Origin: Streptomyces sp. CG1
GTDB lineage: Bacteria; Actinomycetota; Actinomycetes; Streptomycetales; Streptomycetaceae
Assembly: GCF_041080625.1 (NCBI RefSeq)
Contig: NZ_CP163518.1
Coordinates: forward strand, 7,867,501-7,931,500
Direction of reading: 5' to 3'
Length of the DNA stretch: 64,000 bases
A program made the translations under genes and the position numbers. Positions 44,279-52,515 of the stretch are shown piece after piece. The stretch's first letter is position 1. Every line of letters begins with the position of its first letter. The notes beneath the pieces are model-generated. The model was not told the origin of the DNA. It saw only the letters and a program-made list of their open reading frames with translations, and ran no database searches.

Positions 44279-45099
44279 CCACCGCCATCGGCACCCTGGG
44301 CAGCCAGATGTCCAGCGAGGGGCACTGGTTCCACCCCGTGGAGCCCTCGCCCGACGCCTCGATCAGGCTGTTCCTGCTGCCCCACGCCGGCAGCGGCGCC
44401 ATCATCTACCGCGACTGGGAACGGCTGCTGCCGCCGGACATCGCCCCGCAGGCCGTCACCCTGCCCGGCCGCCACAACCGCCGCGAGGAGCAGACGTACG
44501 AGAACTTCTGGCCGCTGCTCGACGCCCTGCACGAGGCGGTGCTGAACGACCTGGACGAGCGGCCGTTCGCCCTCTTCGGACACTGCCTCGGCGCCCAGCT
44601 GGCGTTCCGGCTGGCGATCCGCATGGAAGAGGAGGGCGGCCCCGCGCCGCTGATGGCCGGCATGTCCGGCTGGTCGCCGGTGGGCTTCTTCAAGCCGACC
44701 GAGGAGCAGAGCCGGATGCCTGAACCCGAACTCATCGAATGGATCAAGAAGCTGGGATCCTTCCCGGCCGAGGTCTACGACAACCCCGAGATGCTCGCAC
44801 TCGTCGTGCCCGCACTCCGCTCCGACCTCAGGGTCGCCGGGGACTACGACGACGACGGCGCCGGTGTCACCTGCCCGCTCGCCTCCTACGGCGGCCGCAG
44901 CGACCCGCTTCAGGAGGCCCCGGACGCCATGACCCACTGGGCCGGCCGCAGCCCCGCCTACCTGGGCCACAGCGAGTACGAGGGCGGCCACTTCTACATC
45001 GACACGCACGCCGCGGCCGTCACCGCGCACTTCGCGCACCGGTTGCAGCGACTGGCAGCCGCCAGGGCCTGTCCGGCGGATCAGGCCGCGGGAATGTGA
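44275..45099 (+). CDS. Type II thioesterase
   Basis: A 274-residue alpha/beta-hydrolase: FLLPHAGSGAIIYRDWERLLP, PGRHNRREEQ, nucleophile in FGHCLGAQLAF (here Cys in the GHC-x-G elbow instead of the usual Ser), and His in GGHFYID. Type II thioesterases remove aberrant acyl groups from carrier proteins or release short products. The nucleophile elbow reading GHCLG is unusual, since most family members have GHSLG/GHSMG. It is the last gene of the PKS operon. Confidence 0.85.
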   Translation: MTTAIGTLGSQMSSEGHWFHPVEPSPDASIRLFLLPHAGSGAIIYRDWERLLPPDIAPQAVTLPGRHNRREEQTYENFWPLLDALHEAVLNDLDERPFALFGHCLGAQLAFRLAIRMEEEGGPAPLMAGMSGWSPVGFFKPTEEQSRMPEPELIEWIKKLGSFPAEVYDNPEMLALVVPALRSDLRVAGDYDDDGAGVTCPLASYGGRSDPLQEAPDAMTHWAGRSPAYLGHSEYEGGHFYIDTHAAAVTAHFAHRLQRLAAARACPADQAAGM

Positions 45100-45122
45100 C
45101 GGTGCCTGACCGGCGCAGGTGA

Positions 45123-45148
45123 GCGGGGGCCGGCGTGTTGGCCCCCGC
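45123..45148 (+). terminator. Terminator of the ACP-PKS operon
   Basis: GCGGGGGCC (45123-45131), 8-nt loop, GGCCCCCGC (45140-45148), 24 nt after the thioesterase stop and upstream of box 6. It separates the PKS operon from the transporter operon. Confidence 0.7.
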
Positions 45149-45203
45149 GTCCGCGACAGCATCCGCCGGACAGGCCCTCGGTGCGCTGACCGCCCAGGGC
45201 CGG

Positions 45204-45236
45204 TGTCAGCGCCGTGTCAGCGGGGCGCGGGACAGT
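45204..45236 (+). promoter_or_regulatory. SARP-type box 6 (exporter-P450)
   Basis: TGTCAGC (45204-45210) and TGTCAGC (45215-45221), 11 bp apart; 9 bp; -10-like GACAGT (45231-45236). The two repeats and the bases between them (GCCG) are the same as in box 7. Expected start near 45243, about 100 nt before the MFS ATG. Confidence 0.75.
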
Positions 45237-45344
45237 GCCCGGAGGACTGTCGTACCGAGTGCCGTCCCGTGCCCTTCGCGCGCCTCGCGGACACCTGCGG
45301 CACGCCTCCCACCAGCACGAAACGACCTAGGAGGGTCGTCCATC

Positions 45345-46814
45345 ATGACCACCGAAGCGGAACTGACCGGCAGCGCGGCCTCGGCCGTACCGCCCCCGGA
45401 CATCGAGGAGGCCGAAGGCAAGCCCGCCTGGGGTGCGCTCTGGGTCGTGCTGGCCGGCCTGTTCATCACCAACGTCGACTTCTTCATCGTCAACGTGGCC
45501 ATCCCGTCGCTCCAGCGGAACATGCACGCGACCAGTGCCGAGATCCAGCTGGTCGCCGCCACCTTCAACATCGGCCTGTCCGCCATGCTCATCACCGGCG
45601 GCCGGCTCGGCGACCTCTACGGCCGCCGGAAGGTCTTCTCCATCGGCCTGGCCCTGTTCACGCTCGCGTCGCTGGCCTGCGGCATCGCCCCCGACATGGC
45701 CGAGCTGATCGTGGCACGCGCGGTGCAGGGCGCATCGGCCGCCCTCGTCATCCCGCAGGTCCTCGGCATCCTGACCACGGCCTACGCGGGCAAGGCGCGG
45801 GTCGCCGCGTTCAACGCCTACGGCATCACGCTGGGCGCCTCGGCCGTCTTCGGCCAGCTGATCGGCGGCCTGCTCATCAAGGCCGACGTCTTCGGCTGGG
45901 ACTGGCGGACCATCTTCCTGATCAACGCCCCGATCGGCGCCGTGGTCCTGCTGCTCACGCCGAAGGTGGTGCCCGAGTCCCGGGCCGAGGGCCACACCGG
46001 CCTCGACTGGACCGGCGTGATCCTGGTGACCGCCGGCCTCACGGCCATCGTGCTGCCGCTGGTCCAGGGCCGCGAGCAGGGCTGGCCGGCCTGGACCTGG
46101 GAGTGCCTGGTGGCGGCGGTACCGCTGCTGGCCGCGTTCTGGTGGACCCAGCGCCGCAAGGCCGCCCGCGACAAGTCGCCGCTGGTCCACCCGAGCCTGT
46201 TCGAGGACCGCGCGTTCGGCGTGGGCGTCGTCTCGCTGCTGGTGTTCTTCGCCGCGATGGCCTCCTTCTTCCTGGTCCTCGCGCTGTATCTGCAGGAGGG
46301 CCGCGGACTGTCCGCGCTCCAGTCGGGTCTGCTGTTCATCCCGCTCGGCCTCGGCTTCTTCATCGGCTCCGCACAGGCACCGAAGGCCGCGGCCAAGCTG
46401 GGCAAGCAGGTCCTGACCGCCGGCGCGCTGATCCAGGCGGTCGGCAACCTCGCGCTCGCCGCCACCGCGTGGGAGCTGGGCGGCAGCGGCACCGTCGCCT
46501 GGTGCATCCCGGCCATGGTCCTCTCCGGCTTCGGCATGGGCTTCGTGGTCGCCCCGCTCGCGTCGCTGGTCCTCGAGGGAGTCGCCCCGCACCACGCGGC
46601 CGCGGCGTCCGGTGTCTTCTCCACCGCCCAGGAGATGGGCAACGCCGTCGGCATCGCGGCCATCGGCGTCGTCTTCTTCGGCGTCGCCGGCCACCAGGTC
46701 ACCGCCCACTCCTACGCCCACGCCTTCGGCGCGGGCCTGCTGGTGCAGGCGGGCATCTGTGTGGTGGTGGCGCTGCTGGTCCAGCTGCTGCCGAGGAAGG
46801 CGAAGACTTCCTGA
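45345..46814 (+). CDS. DHA2-family (14-TM) drug exporter (VlmF-like role)
   Basis: A 489-residue MFS transporter of the 14-TM drug:H+ antiporter type: FITNVDFFIVNVAIPSLQR (TM1), GGRLGDLYGRRKVFSIG (loop 2-3), the motif C-type GQLIGGLLI, and LVLEGVAPHHAAAASGVFST near the end. It should export and give self-resistance to the cluster product, as VlmF does for valanimycin. AGGAGG precedes ATG 45345. Confidence 0.9.
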   Translation: MTTEAELTGSAASAVPPPDIEEAEGKPAWGALWVVLAGLFITNVDFFIVNVAIPSLQRNMHATSAEIQLVAATFNIGLSAMLITGGRLGDLYGRRKVFSIGLALFTLASLACGIAPDMAELIVARAVQGASAALVIPQVLGILTTAYAGKARVAAFNAYGITLGASAVFGQLIGGLLIKADVFGWDWRTIFLINAPIGAVVLLLTPKVVPESRAEGHTGLDWTGVILVTAGLTAIVLPLVQGREQGWPAWTWECLVAAVPLLAAFWWTQRRKAARDKSPLVHPSLFEDRAFGVGVVSLLVFFAAMASFFLVLALYLQEGRGLSALQSGLLFIPLGLGFFIGSAQAPKAAAKLGKQVLTAGALIQAVGNLALAATAWELGGSGTVAWCIPAMVLSGFGMGFVVAPLASLVLEGVAPHHAAAASGVFSTAQEMGNAVGIAAIGVVFFGVAGHQVTAHSYAHAFGAGLLVQAGICVVVALLVQLLPRKAKTS

Positions 46815-46840
46815 GCCTTTGAGAAGGGGGCAACTGTCAT

Positions 46841-46900
46841 AGGGGCGCGGGGCCGTGTCTGATGTGCGGCTACCGCCGCGTGGGCGCGACCAGCCACAAC
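46841..46900 (+). repeat. Dispersed 60-bp repeat, intergenic copy
   Basis: AGGGGCGCGGGGCCGTGTCT at 46841-46860, ending CAGCCACAAC at 46900. It matches the inverted copy at 21509-21568 in 56 of 60 positions. It lies between the exporter and the P450, 26 nt after the exporter stop. Similarity continues weakly to about 46909. Confidence 0.8.
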
Positions 46901-47021
46901 AGACCCGCACCAGCCCCACAACCCGAACCCCTGCGGCGAATAGCGCACAACCCACCGGACGGGCACGCGAAAAGAACCCCGCGTGCCCGTCCGCCATGCA
47001 TCCACGAAAACGGAGGCCCAC

Positions 47022-48203
47022 ATGCCACAACTCCCCACCTGGCCCATGCCCCGCTCCTGCCCCTACGCACCCCCGGACGCCTACGCGGAGCTGAGAGACC
47101 AGCCCCCGCTGAAAGTACGGATCCGCGGCGGCGAAGCCTGGCTGGTCACCCGGCACGCCGATGTACGCCAGGTCCTCAACGACCCCCGCTTCAGCGCCGA
47201 CGACCAGCAGCCCGGCTTCCCGATAAGGATCCAGCTGCCCCCCGAACCCGGTGTGATGTCCTTCAGCCGCATGGACGACCCGGAGCACGGCCGGCTGCGC
47301 CGCATGGCGATGACCGAGTTCACCGCACGCCGCACCCGCGCCCTGCGCTCCGAGGTCGAACTCCTCGTGACGCAACTGCTGGACGAACTGGAGACGTGCC
47401 CCCGCCCGGTCGACCTGGTCGCGCGCTTCGCCGTCCGGCTCCCCGCCCTGGTGATCGCCCGGATGCTCGGCGTGCCGGAGGAGGACGAGGCGGACTTCAC
47501 CGAGCAGAGCCGGGTGATCCTGTCCCAGGAGGCCGGCCCCGAGGAGACGTACGCGGCCTTCCTCACGATGTCGCGGTTCCTGGACCGGCTCGCCGCACAG
47601 CGCACCGCCGAGCCGCAGGACGACCTGATCAGCCGGCTGGCCACCCGCTACGTGGCGAGCGGCGAGCTGAGCCACGAGGAGCTCGTGGCCATGGCCCGGT
47701 TCATCCTCGTCGCCGGGCACGAGACCACGGCCCACCAGATCAGCCTCAGCGTCCTCGGTCTGCTGCGCGACCCGGACCAGCTGGCCGAACTCCGAGCCGA
47801 CCCGGCCCTGTTCAGGCCCGCGGTCGAGGAACTGCTGCGCTACTGGTCCATCTCGCAGGACAACCAGGTACGCGCCGCCGTGGACGACGTCGGGCTGAGC
47901 GGCGCGCGGATCCGCAAGGGGGACGGCGTGATCGTCGCGATTCCCGCCGCCAACCACGACGAGTCGGTCTACCCCGGAGCGGGCCGCCTGGACATCCACC
48001 GCAACGCCTCCGGTCACCTCGCCTTCGGCTTCGGTGCGCACCTCTGCCCCGGCGCCTCGCTGGCCCGCCTGGAGCTGGAGGTGTGCCTGAGCGCCCTCTT
48101 CGCCCGCTTTCCCACGCTGCGCCTGGCCGTGCCGCCGGAGGAGGTCCGCTTCCGCAGGAACACGATCGTGTACGGCCTGGAGGAGCTGCCGGTCACCTGG
48201 TGA
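47022..48203 (+). CDS. Cytochrome P450
   Basis: A 393-residue soluble bacterial P450. I-helix AGHETTAHQ, ExxR-type EELLRYW, and haem loop FGFGAHLCPGASLAR with the ligand Cys. All key residues are present. It probably hydroxylates or desaturates the lipid or azoxy product. ATG 47022 follows CGGAGG; a GTG/ATG at 46983 would add 13 residues. No ferredoxin is adjacent, but the 7Fe ferredoxin of the cluster is available. Confidence 0.92.
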   Translation: MPQLPTWPMPRSCPYAPPDAYAELRDQPPLKVRIRGGEAWLVTRHADVRQVLNDPRFSADDQQPGFPIRIQLPPEPGVMSFSRMDDPEHGRLRRMAMTEFTARRTRALRSEVELLVTQLLDELETCPRPVDLVARFAVRLPALVIARMLGVPEEDEADFTEQSRVILSQEAGPEETYAAFLTMSRFLDRLAAQRTAEPQDDLISRLATRYVASGELSHEELVAMARFILVAGHETTAHQISLSVLGLLRDPDQLAELRADPALFRPAVEELLRYWSISQDNQVRAAVDDVGLSGARIRKGDGVIVAIPAANHDESVYPGAGRLDIHRNASGHLAFGFGAHLCPGASLARLELEVCLSALFARFPTLRLAVPPEEVRFRRNTIVYGLEELPVTW

Positions 48204-48229
48204 CCCCGCCGCGCGGCCCGGAACGGGGT

Positions 48230-48262
48230 GTCAGCGCCGTGTCAGCGCCTTTCGGCACAGTG
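48230..48262 (+). promoter_or_regulatory. SARP-type box 7 (kinase-dehydratase operon)
   Basis: TGTCAGC (48230-48236) and TGTCAGC (48241-48247), 11 bp apart; 9 bp; -10-like CACAGT (48257-48262). Start expected near 48269, about 70 nt before the kinase ATG. Nearly identical to box 6. Confidence 0.75.
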
Positions 48263-48339
48263 GGGAACGCCGCGGTACCGGGAAGCACGGGACAGTCCGG
48301 TCGCCCCGGTGCCGTCCGACGAGAAGGAGTACGCCCGCC

Positions 48340-49302
48340 ATGGCAGACACCGCAGCCCCGGCTCCCACCCGGGCCCTCGTCCTGGCCAACCCGGCCTCCG
48401 GCAGCCACTCACCCCAACTGGTCGAAGACGTACGGCAGTTGTGCGCCGCCTGCCTGGAGCACACCGAGGTGCACCGCACCACCGGCCCGGGCGACGCCAC
48501 GGTCGCGGTGCGCCGGGCCCTGCAACGGCCCGCCGGGGCGTCCCCCGGGGCGCCCGACCTGATCGTCGTCATCGGCGGGGACGGCACCGTCCGGGAGGCC
48601 GTACAGGGTCTGGTGCCCGTCACCGGGAACGCCACCCTCGCGGTGGTGCCCGGCGGCACCGGCAACTCCGGCTACAAGATGCTGTGGGGCGACCGCCCCT
48701 GGAGCGAGTCCCTGAAGGCGATCCTGACCGACTACGGCATCGGCGGCAGCGCCCGGCTGCGCCGCCTGGACCTGGCCCGCCTGGCCGAGACCCGCAACCA
48801 TGTGTATCTGGGCGCCTGTTCGGGCGTGATCGCCGACGCGCTGCTCACCGCCCGGGACCTGCCGCTGACCGGGCGGGAGCGCTACGCCCGCGCCTTCGCC
48901 GACACAGCCGCCGGCTACCCGCCGTACCCGGGCCGGGTCACGGTCGACGGCCGCGTGGTGCACGAGGGCCCCACGGTCCTCGCCAACGTCGGCGGCGGAC
49001 GCTACCGCGGAGGCCGGTTCCTCGTCCTGCCCGACTCGCTGCTCGACGACGGACTGCTCGACGTCTGCGTGATCGGCGGTGCCGTCCCGGCGGCCGACGT
49101 ACCCGAACTGACCCTCACCGCACGGCACATGGACCATCCGGCGACCGTCTACGCCCGCGGGCGCACGATCACCGTCGAGCGCACCGACGGCAGCCGGCTC
49201 CCGCTGGAACACGACGGCGAGTACCAGCACGGCATCGGCGCCACCGTCACCTTCGAGGTGCTCCCCGGAGCCCTGCCGGTGTGGGCGCCGGCCACCCCCT
49301 GA
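48340..49302 (+). CDS. Diacylglycerol-kinase-like kinase (VlmJ-like)
   Basis: 320 residues of the DAGK/sphingosine kinase catalytic fold: LVLANPASGS, the ATP motif VVIGGDGTVREAV, VVPGGTGNSGYK, and the C-terminal LEHDGEYQHG. In valanimycin biosynthesis the homologue VlmJ phosphorylates the serine-derived hydroxyl of valanimycin hydrate so VlmK can eliminate phosphate. Here it is followed by a VlmK-like gene in the same operon. Membrane association was not predicted. AAGGAG precedes ATG 48340. Confidence 0.88.
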   Translation: MADTAAPAPTRALVLANPASGSHSPQLVEDVRQLCAACLEHTEVHRTTGPGDATVAVRRALQRPAGASPGAPDLIVVIGGDGTVREAVQGLVPVTGNATLAVVPGGTGNSGYKMLWGDRPWSESLKAILTDYGIGGSARLRRLDLARLAETRNHVYLGACSGVIADALLTARDLPLTGRERYARAFADTAAGYPPYPGRVTVDGRVVHEGPTVLANVGGGRYRGGRFLVLPDSLLDDGLLDVCVIGGAVPAADVPELTLTARHMDHPATVYARGRTITVERTDGSRLPLEHDGEYQHGIGATVTFEVLPGALPVWAPATP

Positions 49303-49353
49303 ACCACCTGTCCGAAGAACCGAAGAAGCACGTCACCTGAGGAGATCGCCCGC

Positions 49354-49722
49354 ATGAGCGACCTGACCACCACCGTCACCCGCTACCTCGACATCTGGAA
49401 CGAGGCCGACGCCGACAAGCGCGCCGCGGCCATCGCCGAGCTGTTCACCGCCGACGCCCCGTACATCGACCCGCTCGTCGCGGTCGAGGGCCACGAGGGC
49501 TTCGGGGCCGTGGTGGCCGGCGCCCGCGACCAGTTCAAGGGCCTCGGCTTCGAACTGCACGGCACCGTCGACGCCCACCACCGGCAGGCCCGCTTCCAGT
49601 GGGGCCTGGTGACCGAGCCGGGCGCCGAGCCGGTCGCCATCGGCTTCGACGTCCTCGTCACCGACGAGCACGGGAAGATCAAGGCCGTCTACGGCTTCCT
49701 GGACAAGGTCCCGGCCGCGTAA
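49354..49722 (+). CDS. SnoaL/NTF2-like small protein
   Basis: A 122-residue NTF2-fold protein of the SnoaL-like type: VTRYLDIWNEADADKRAAAIAELF, DPLVAVEGHEGFG, RFQWGLVTEPGAEP and VYGFLDK. Such proteins act as cyclases, isomerases or hydroxylases in polyketide pathways, or just bind ligands. It lies between the kinase and dehydratase, so it may assist the final elimination or handle an unstable intermediate. GAGGAG precedes ATG 49354. Confidence 0.8.
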   Translation: MSDLTTTVTRYLDIWNEADADKRAAAIAELFTADAPYIDPLVAVEGHEGFGAVVAGARDQFKGLGFELHGTVDAHHRQARFQWGLVTEPGAEPVAIGFDVLVTDEHGKIKAVYGFLDKVPAA

Positions 49723-49736
49723 CACCGCTCACGCAC

Positions 49737-49771
49737 CCGCGGGAGCACCAGAGGCGACGGTGCTCCCGCGG
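49737..49771 (+). terminator. Intra-operon hairpin
   Basis: CCGCGGGAGCACC (49737-49749), 9-nt loop, GGTGCTCCCGCGG (49759-49771): a 13-bp perfect stem, 15 nt after the SnoaL-like stop. It probably reduces or ends transcription before the dehydratase gene, or stabilises the upstream message. Confidence 0.65.
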
Positions 49772-49819
49772 CTGTGTTCCCCCTGGTTGTCCAGCCGCAC
49801 GCACGGAAGGTGTACCGCC

Positions 49820-51388
49820 ATGACCGCCGTCCTCGCGGAGAGCGTCGCCCGGGCACTGTGCGCCGGCTGGGCCGAGCAGGCCGGCACCCCGCCCCGGGCC
49901 GCCCGCGGCCGCACCCCCGCCGACACCCCGCTGCGGGAACTCTCGCACTGGGCCGCGACCCTGCGCCCGCAGGACATCCCGTGCCGGGTGCTGAAGCTCG
50001 CCGCGAGCCAGGTGCTGTCGCAGATCGCCTCCATCCGCGCCGGTCTCCAACACCCGCTCGGCAGAAGGCTGGTGGCCGCGTTCGGGCACCCCATGCAGCG
50101 CGATCCACGGCAGGCGGCCGGCGTCTTCGCCGCGCTCGGCTCCTGGCTCAACCTGGACGACACCGCGTACGCCGGACACCTGTCGAACTCCACGGTCGCC
50201 GTCCCGCTCGCCTTCGCCTACGCCCGTCAGCTGGACGGGCTCTCACTGCTCACCGCCGTGGTCGCGGCCAACGAGTGCGCGGCCCGGATCACCGCCTCCG
50301 CGACCCTTGGACCCCTGCGCGGCCAGAGCGCCGTACACACCCATCTGGCCGGTGCGGTGGCCGGCCGGCTGCACTGCGACCGGGCCCCGGCGACCCTGTT
50401 CGAGAACGCCTTCGGGCTGGCCTTCGCGATGCCCAACTGGCCTCTGATGCGCGCCTTTCTGGCCAGCGACGCCCGGCTGTTCAACACCTTCACCCCGGTG
50501 CGCACCGCGATGGACGCCTGCGACGCCGCGTACGCCGGGCTGCGCGGGGCGCCGGACATCATGGAGCACAGCGACGGCTTCCTGGCCCGCTTCGCCACCG
50601 TGCCGCTGCCGCAGGCGGTGGCCAAGGGGCTCGGCCGCCGCTGGCACACGGACACCCTGTCCTTCAAGATGCACCCGGGCGGCCCCGGCATCGACGCGGC
50701 CGTCGACTGCGCGGCCGAGATCCACAGGGAACTCGGTGCCGTACAGCCGCGGGACGTGGCCGAAGTAGTCGTCGAGGCGTCCCTGTACACGCTGTTCGCG
50801 GGGGAGCGGGCCGCCCGGTACGTCACCGGCCCCGGCTCCCCGCTGGGCGCGCTGGTCCTGGACGTGCCCTACCCGGTCGCCACCACCCTGCTCACCGGCG
50901 AGTTCTCGGTGGACGACTTCTCCTCCCCGTGCCTGGACGACCCGGACCGCTGGGCCCTGGCCAAGCGGATACGCCTGGAGCACGACACCGAGATGACCCG
51001 TGAACTCTTCCTCTCCGACGCGCCGTTCGGCGAGGCGGTGCGCGAGGCGGGGGAGCGGGCCGTGCCGTGGCTGCGCGGCTTCGGCGGCGACGAACTCGTG
51101 GACCTGGTGGGCGCGGTCCGGGCCGACGGCCGCGACTTCTCCCGCTCCACCAAGGCGACCGGCGCCCGGGTCACCGTACGCCTCACGGACGGCCGTACGC
51201 TCTCGCGCACCCGCCTGATCCCGATCGGCGCCGCAGGCCCCGACACCCGCGCGGGCCACGCCGACCTGGTCCGAGAGAAGTTCCTCTCGGTGGGCGGCGC
51301 CCAGGAGGTGGCCGACACGGTGGACAGGCTGCACCGGATGCGTCCCAGAGCGGTACGCCGCTGGATAGAGACAGCATTCCTGGACTGA
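49820..51388 (+). CDS. MmgE/PrpD-family dehydratase (VlmK-like)
   Basis: A 522-residue MmgE/PrpD protein: DDTAYAGHLSNSTVAVPLAFAYA, FENAFGLAFAMPNWPLMRA, and SFKMHPGGPGIDAAVDCAAEI. The family includes 2-methylcitrate dehydratase and VlmK, which eliminates phosphate from valanimycin hydrate phosphate to give the dehydro-product. It ends the BGC; its stop is 9 nt from the dasR stop. GAAGG precedes ATG 49820. Confidence 0.88.
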   Translation: MTAVLAESVARALCAGWAEQAGTPPRAARGRTPADTPLRELSHWAATLRPQDIPCRVLKLAASQVLSQIASIRAGLQHPLGRRLVAAFGHPMQRDPRQAAGVFAALGSWLNLDDTAYAGHLSNSTVAVPLAFAYARQLDGLSLLTAVVAANECAARITASATLGPLRGQSAVHTHLAGAVAGRLHCDRAPATLFENAFGLAFAMPNWPLMRAFLASDARLFNTFTPVRTAMDACDAAYAGLRGAPDIMEHSDGFLARFATVPLPQAVAKGLGRRWHTDTLSFKMHPGGPGIDAAVDCAAEIHRELGAVQPRDVAEVVVEASLYTLFAGERAARYVTGPGSPLGALVLDVPYPVATTLLTGEFSVDDFSSPCLDDPDRWALAKRIRLEHDTEMTRELFLSDAPFGEAVREAGERAVPWLRGFGGDELVDLVGAVRADGRDFSRSTKATGARVTVRLTDGRTLSRTRLIPIGAAGPDTRAGHADLVREKFLSVGGAQEVADTVDRLHRMRPRAVRRWIETAFLD

Positions 51389-51397
51389 CGACAGGCC

Positions 51398-52192
51398 CTA
51401 GGAAACGGCCCCCCGCCGAACCACCGCTCCCCCCGCCGGACGGCGCAGCGCCGCCACGAACTTGTATCGCGACCCCCGGTACACCGACCGCACCCACTCC
51501 ACCGGCGTCCCCTCCGCGTCCCGTGAGTGCCGGGACAGCAGCAGCATCGGCAACCCCACATCCGTGGCGAGCAACTGTGCCTCGCGCGGCGTCGACAGTG
51601 AGGTCTCGATGGTCTCGTCGGCCTCCGTGAGATGGACGCCGTACACCTCGGCGAGCGCGGTGTACAGCGACGGATACGTGGTCAGGGAGGCGCGCAGACC
51701 GGGGAAGCGGCGCGCGGAGAGATGGGTCGTCTCGATCGCCATGGGGTCGCCGCTGGCCAGCCGCAGCCTCTCGATGCGCAGCACCCGCTCGCCGATCCCG
51801 ATGCCGAGCAGGCCCGCGAGCCGCTCGTCGGCCGGTACCTCCCCGATGTCCAGCACCTGGGAGGCGGGGGTGAGGCCCTGCGCGCGCATGTCCTCGGTGT
51901 GCGAGGTGAGCTGGAGCGTGCGGTACAGCTTGGGCTGGGCGACAAAGGTGCCCTTGCCCTGGATCCGGTCGAGGCGCCCCTCGCCGACCAGTTCCTGCAG
52001 CGCCTGCCGGACGGTGGTCCGGGAGGTGTCGAAGCGGACGGCGAGCAGCCGCTCGGCCGGCATGGCCGAGCCGGGCTGCAGCTCCTCGGCCATGGCGAGC
52101 AGCCGCTGTTTGATCCGGTAGTACTTCGGCACGCGCGCGATGCGGCCGGACGCCCCTCCGTGCGGCTGGGCGCTGCTGACGTCGGTGGTCAT
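51398..52192 (-). CDS. dasR: GntR-family N-acetylglucosamine-responsive regulator DasR
   Basis: A 264-residue GntR/HutC-subfamily regulator: winged helix with [21 protein letters not shown] and [10 protein letters not shown], then a UTRA ligand domain ([51 protein letters not shown]). The last segment is nearly invariant in DasR. DasR binds GlcN-6-phosphate and represses chitin/GlcNAc uptake genes and antibiotic genes. The neighbouring dasABC genes and three dre sites confirm it. Confidence 0.93.
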   Translation of the reverse strand: MTTDVSSAQPHGGASGRIARVPKYYRIKQRLLAMAEELQPGSAMPAERLLAVRFDTSRTTVRQALQELVGEGRLDRIQGKGTFVAQPKLYRTLQLTSHTEDMRAQGLTPASQVLDIGEVPADERLAGLLGIGIGERVLRIERLRLASGDPMAIETTHLSARRFPGLRASLTTYPSLYTALAEVYGVHLTEADETIETSLSTPREAQLLATDVGLPMLLLSRHSRDAEGTPVEWVRSVYRGSRYKFVAALRRPAGGAVVRRGAVS

Positions 52193-52246
52193 GCCTGCCT
52201 TCCCGGCTGTGTCGACGGTCTCCCGTTATAGCGACCAACTGCCCTA

Positions 52247-52258
52247 TGGTCTAGTCCA
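52247..52258. promoter_or_regulatory. dre operator upstream of dasR
   Basis: TGGTCTAGTCCA matches the DasR consensus TGGTCTAGACCA at 11 of 12 positions. It lies 55 nt from the dasR start and implies DasR autoregulation. The rest of 52193-52515 carries the other dre sites and no gene. Confidence 0.85.
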
Positions 52259-52383
52259 ACTCGCTGCCCCGGGTGCCGTCCAGCCGGATGCCGGGCGAAA
52301 GGGGCGGATCCGGACGGACGCGCTCCGGTGACGTTCTCGTAACGTCCGGAATCGCCTTCCCGGACCACCCTTGACACCCCGAA

Positions 52384-52395
52384 AGGTCTAGGCCA
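52384..52395. promoter_or_regulatory. dre operator 1 upstream of dasA
   Basis: AGGTCTAGGCCA matches the DasR consensus at 10 of 12 positions. It lies 132-121 nt before the dasA start. Confidence 0.8.
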
Positions 52396-52408
52396 AGCTC
52401 CACCGTAC

Positions 52409-52420
52409 TGGTCTACACCA
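52409..52420. promoter_or_regulatory. dre operator 2 upstream of dasA
   Basis: TGGTCTACACCA, inside ACTGGTCTACACCATT, matches the consensus at 11 of 12 positions. 25 bp centre to centre from dre 1, so both could be occupied on nearly the same face. Confidence 0.87.
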
Positions 52421-52515
52421 TTAGTGGCCAGGTCCCGAGCCCTACGTGCAACAGCGTCGTACGCAGGTCACCGCCGAGGGCGTGGGGGGTTAGAGGCATC
52501 CCTGAGGAGGGTGGC

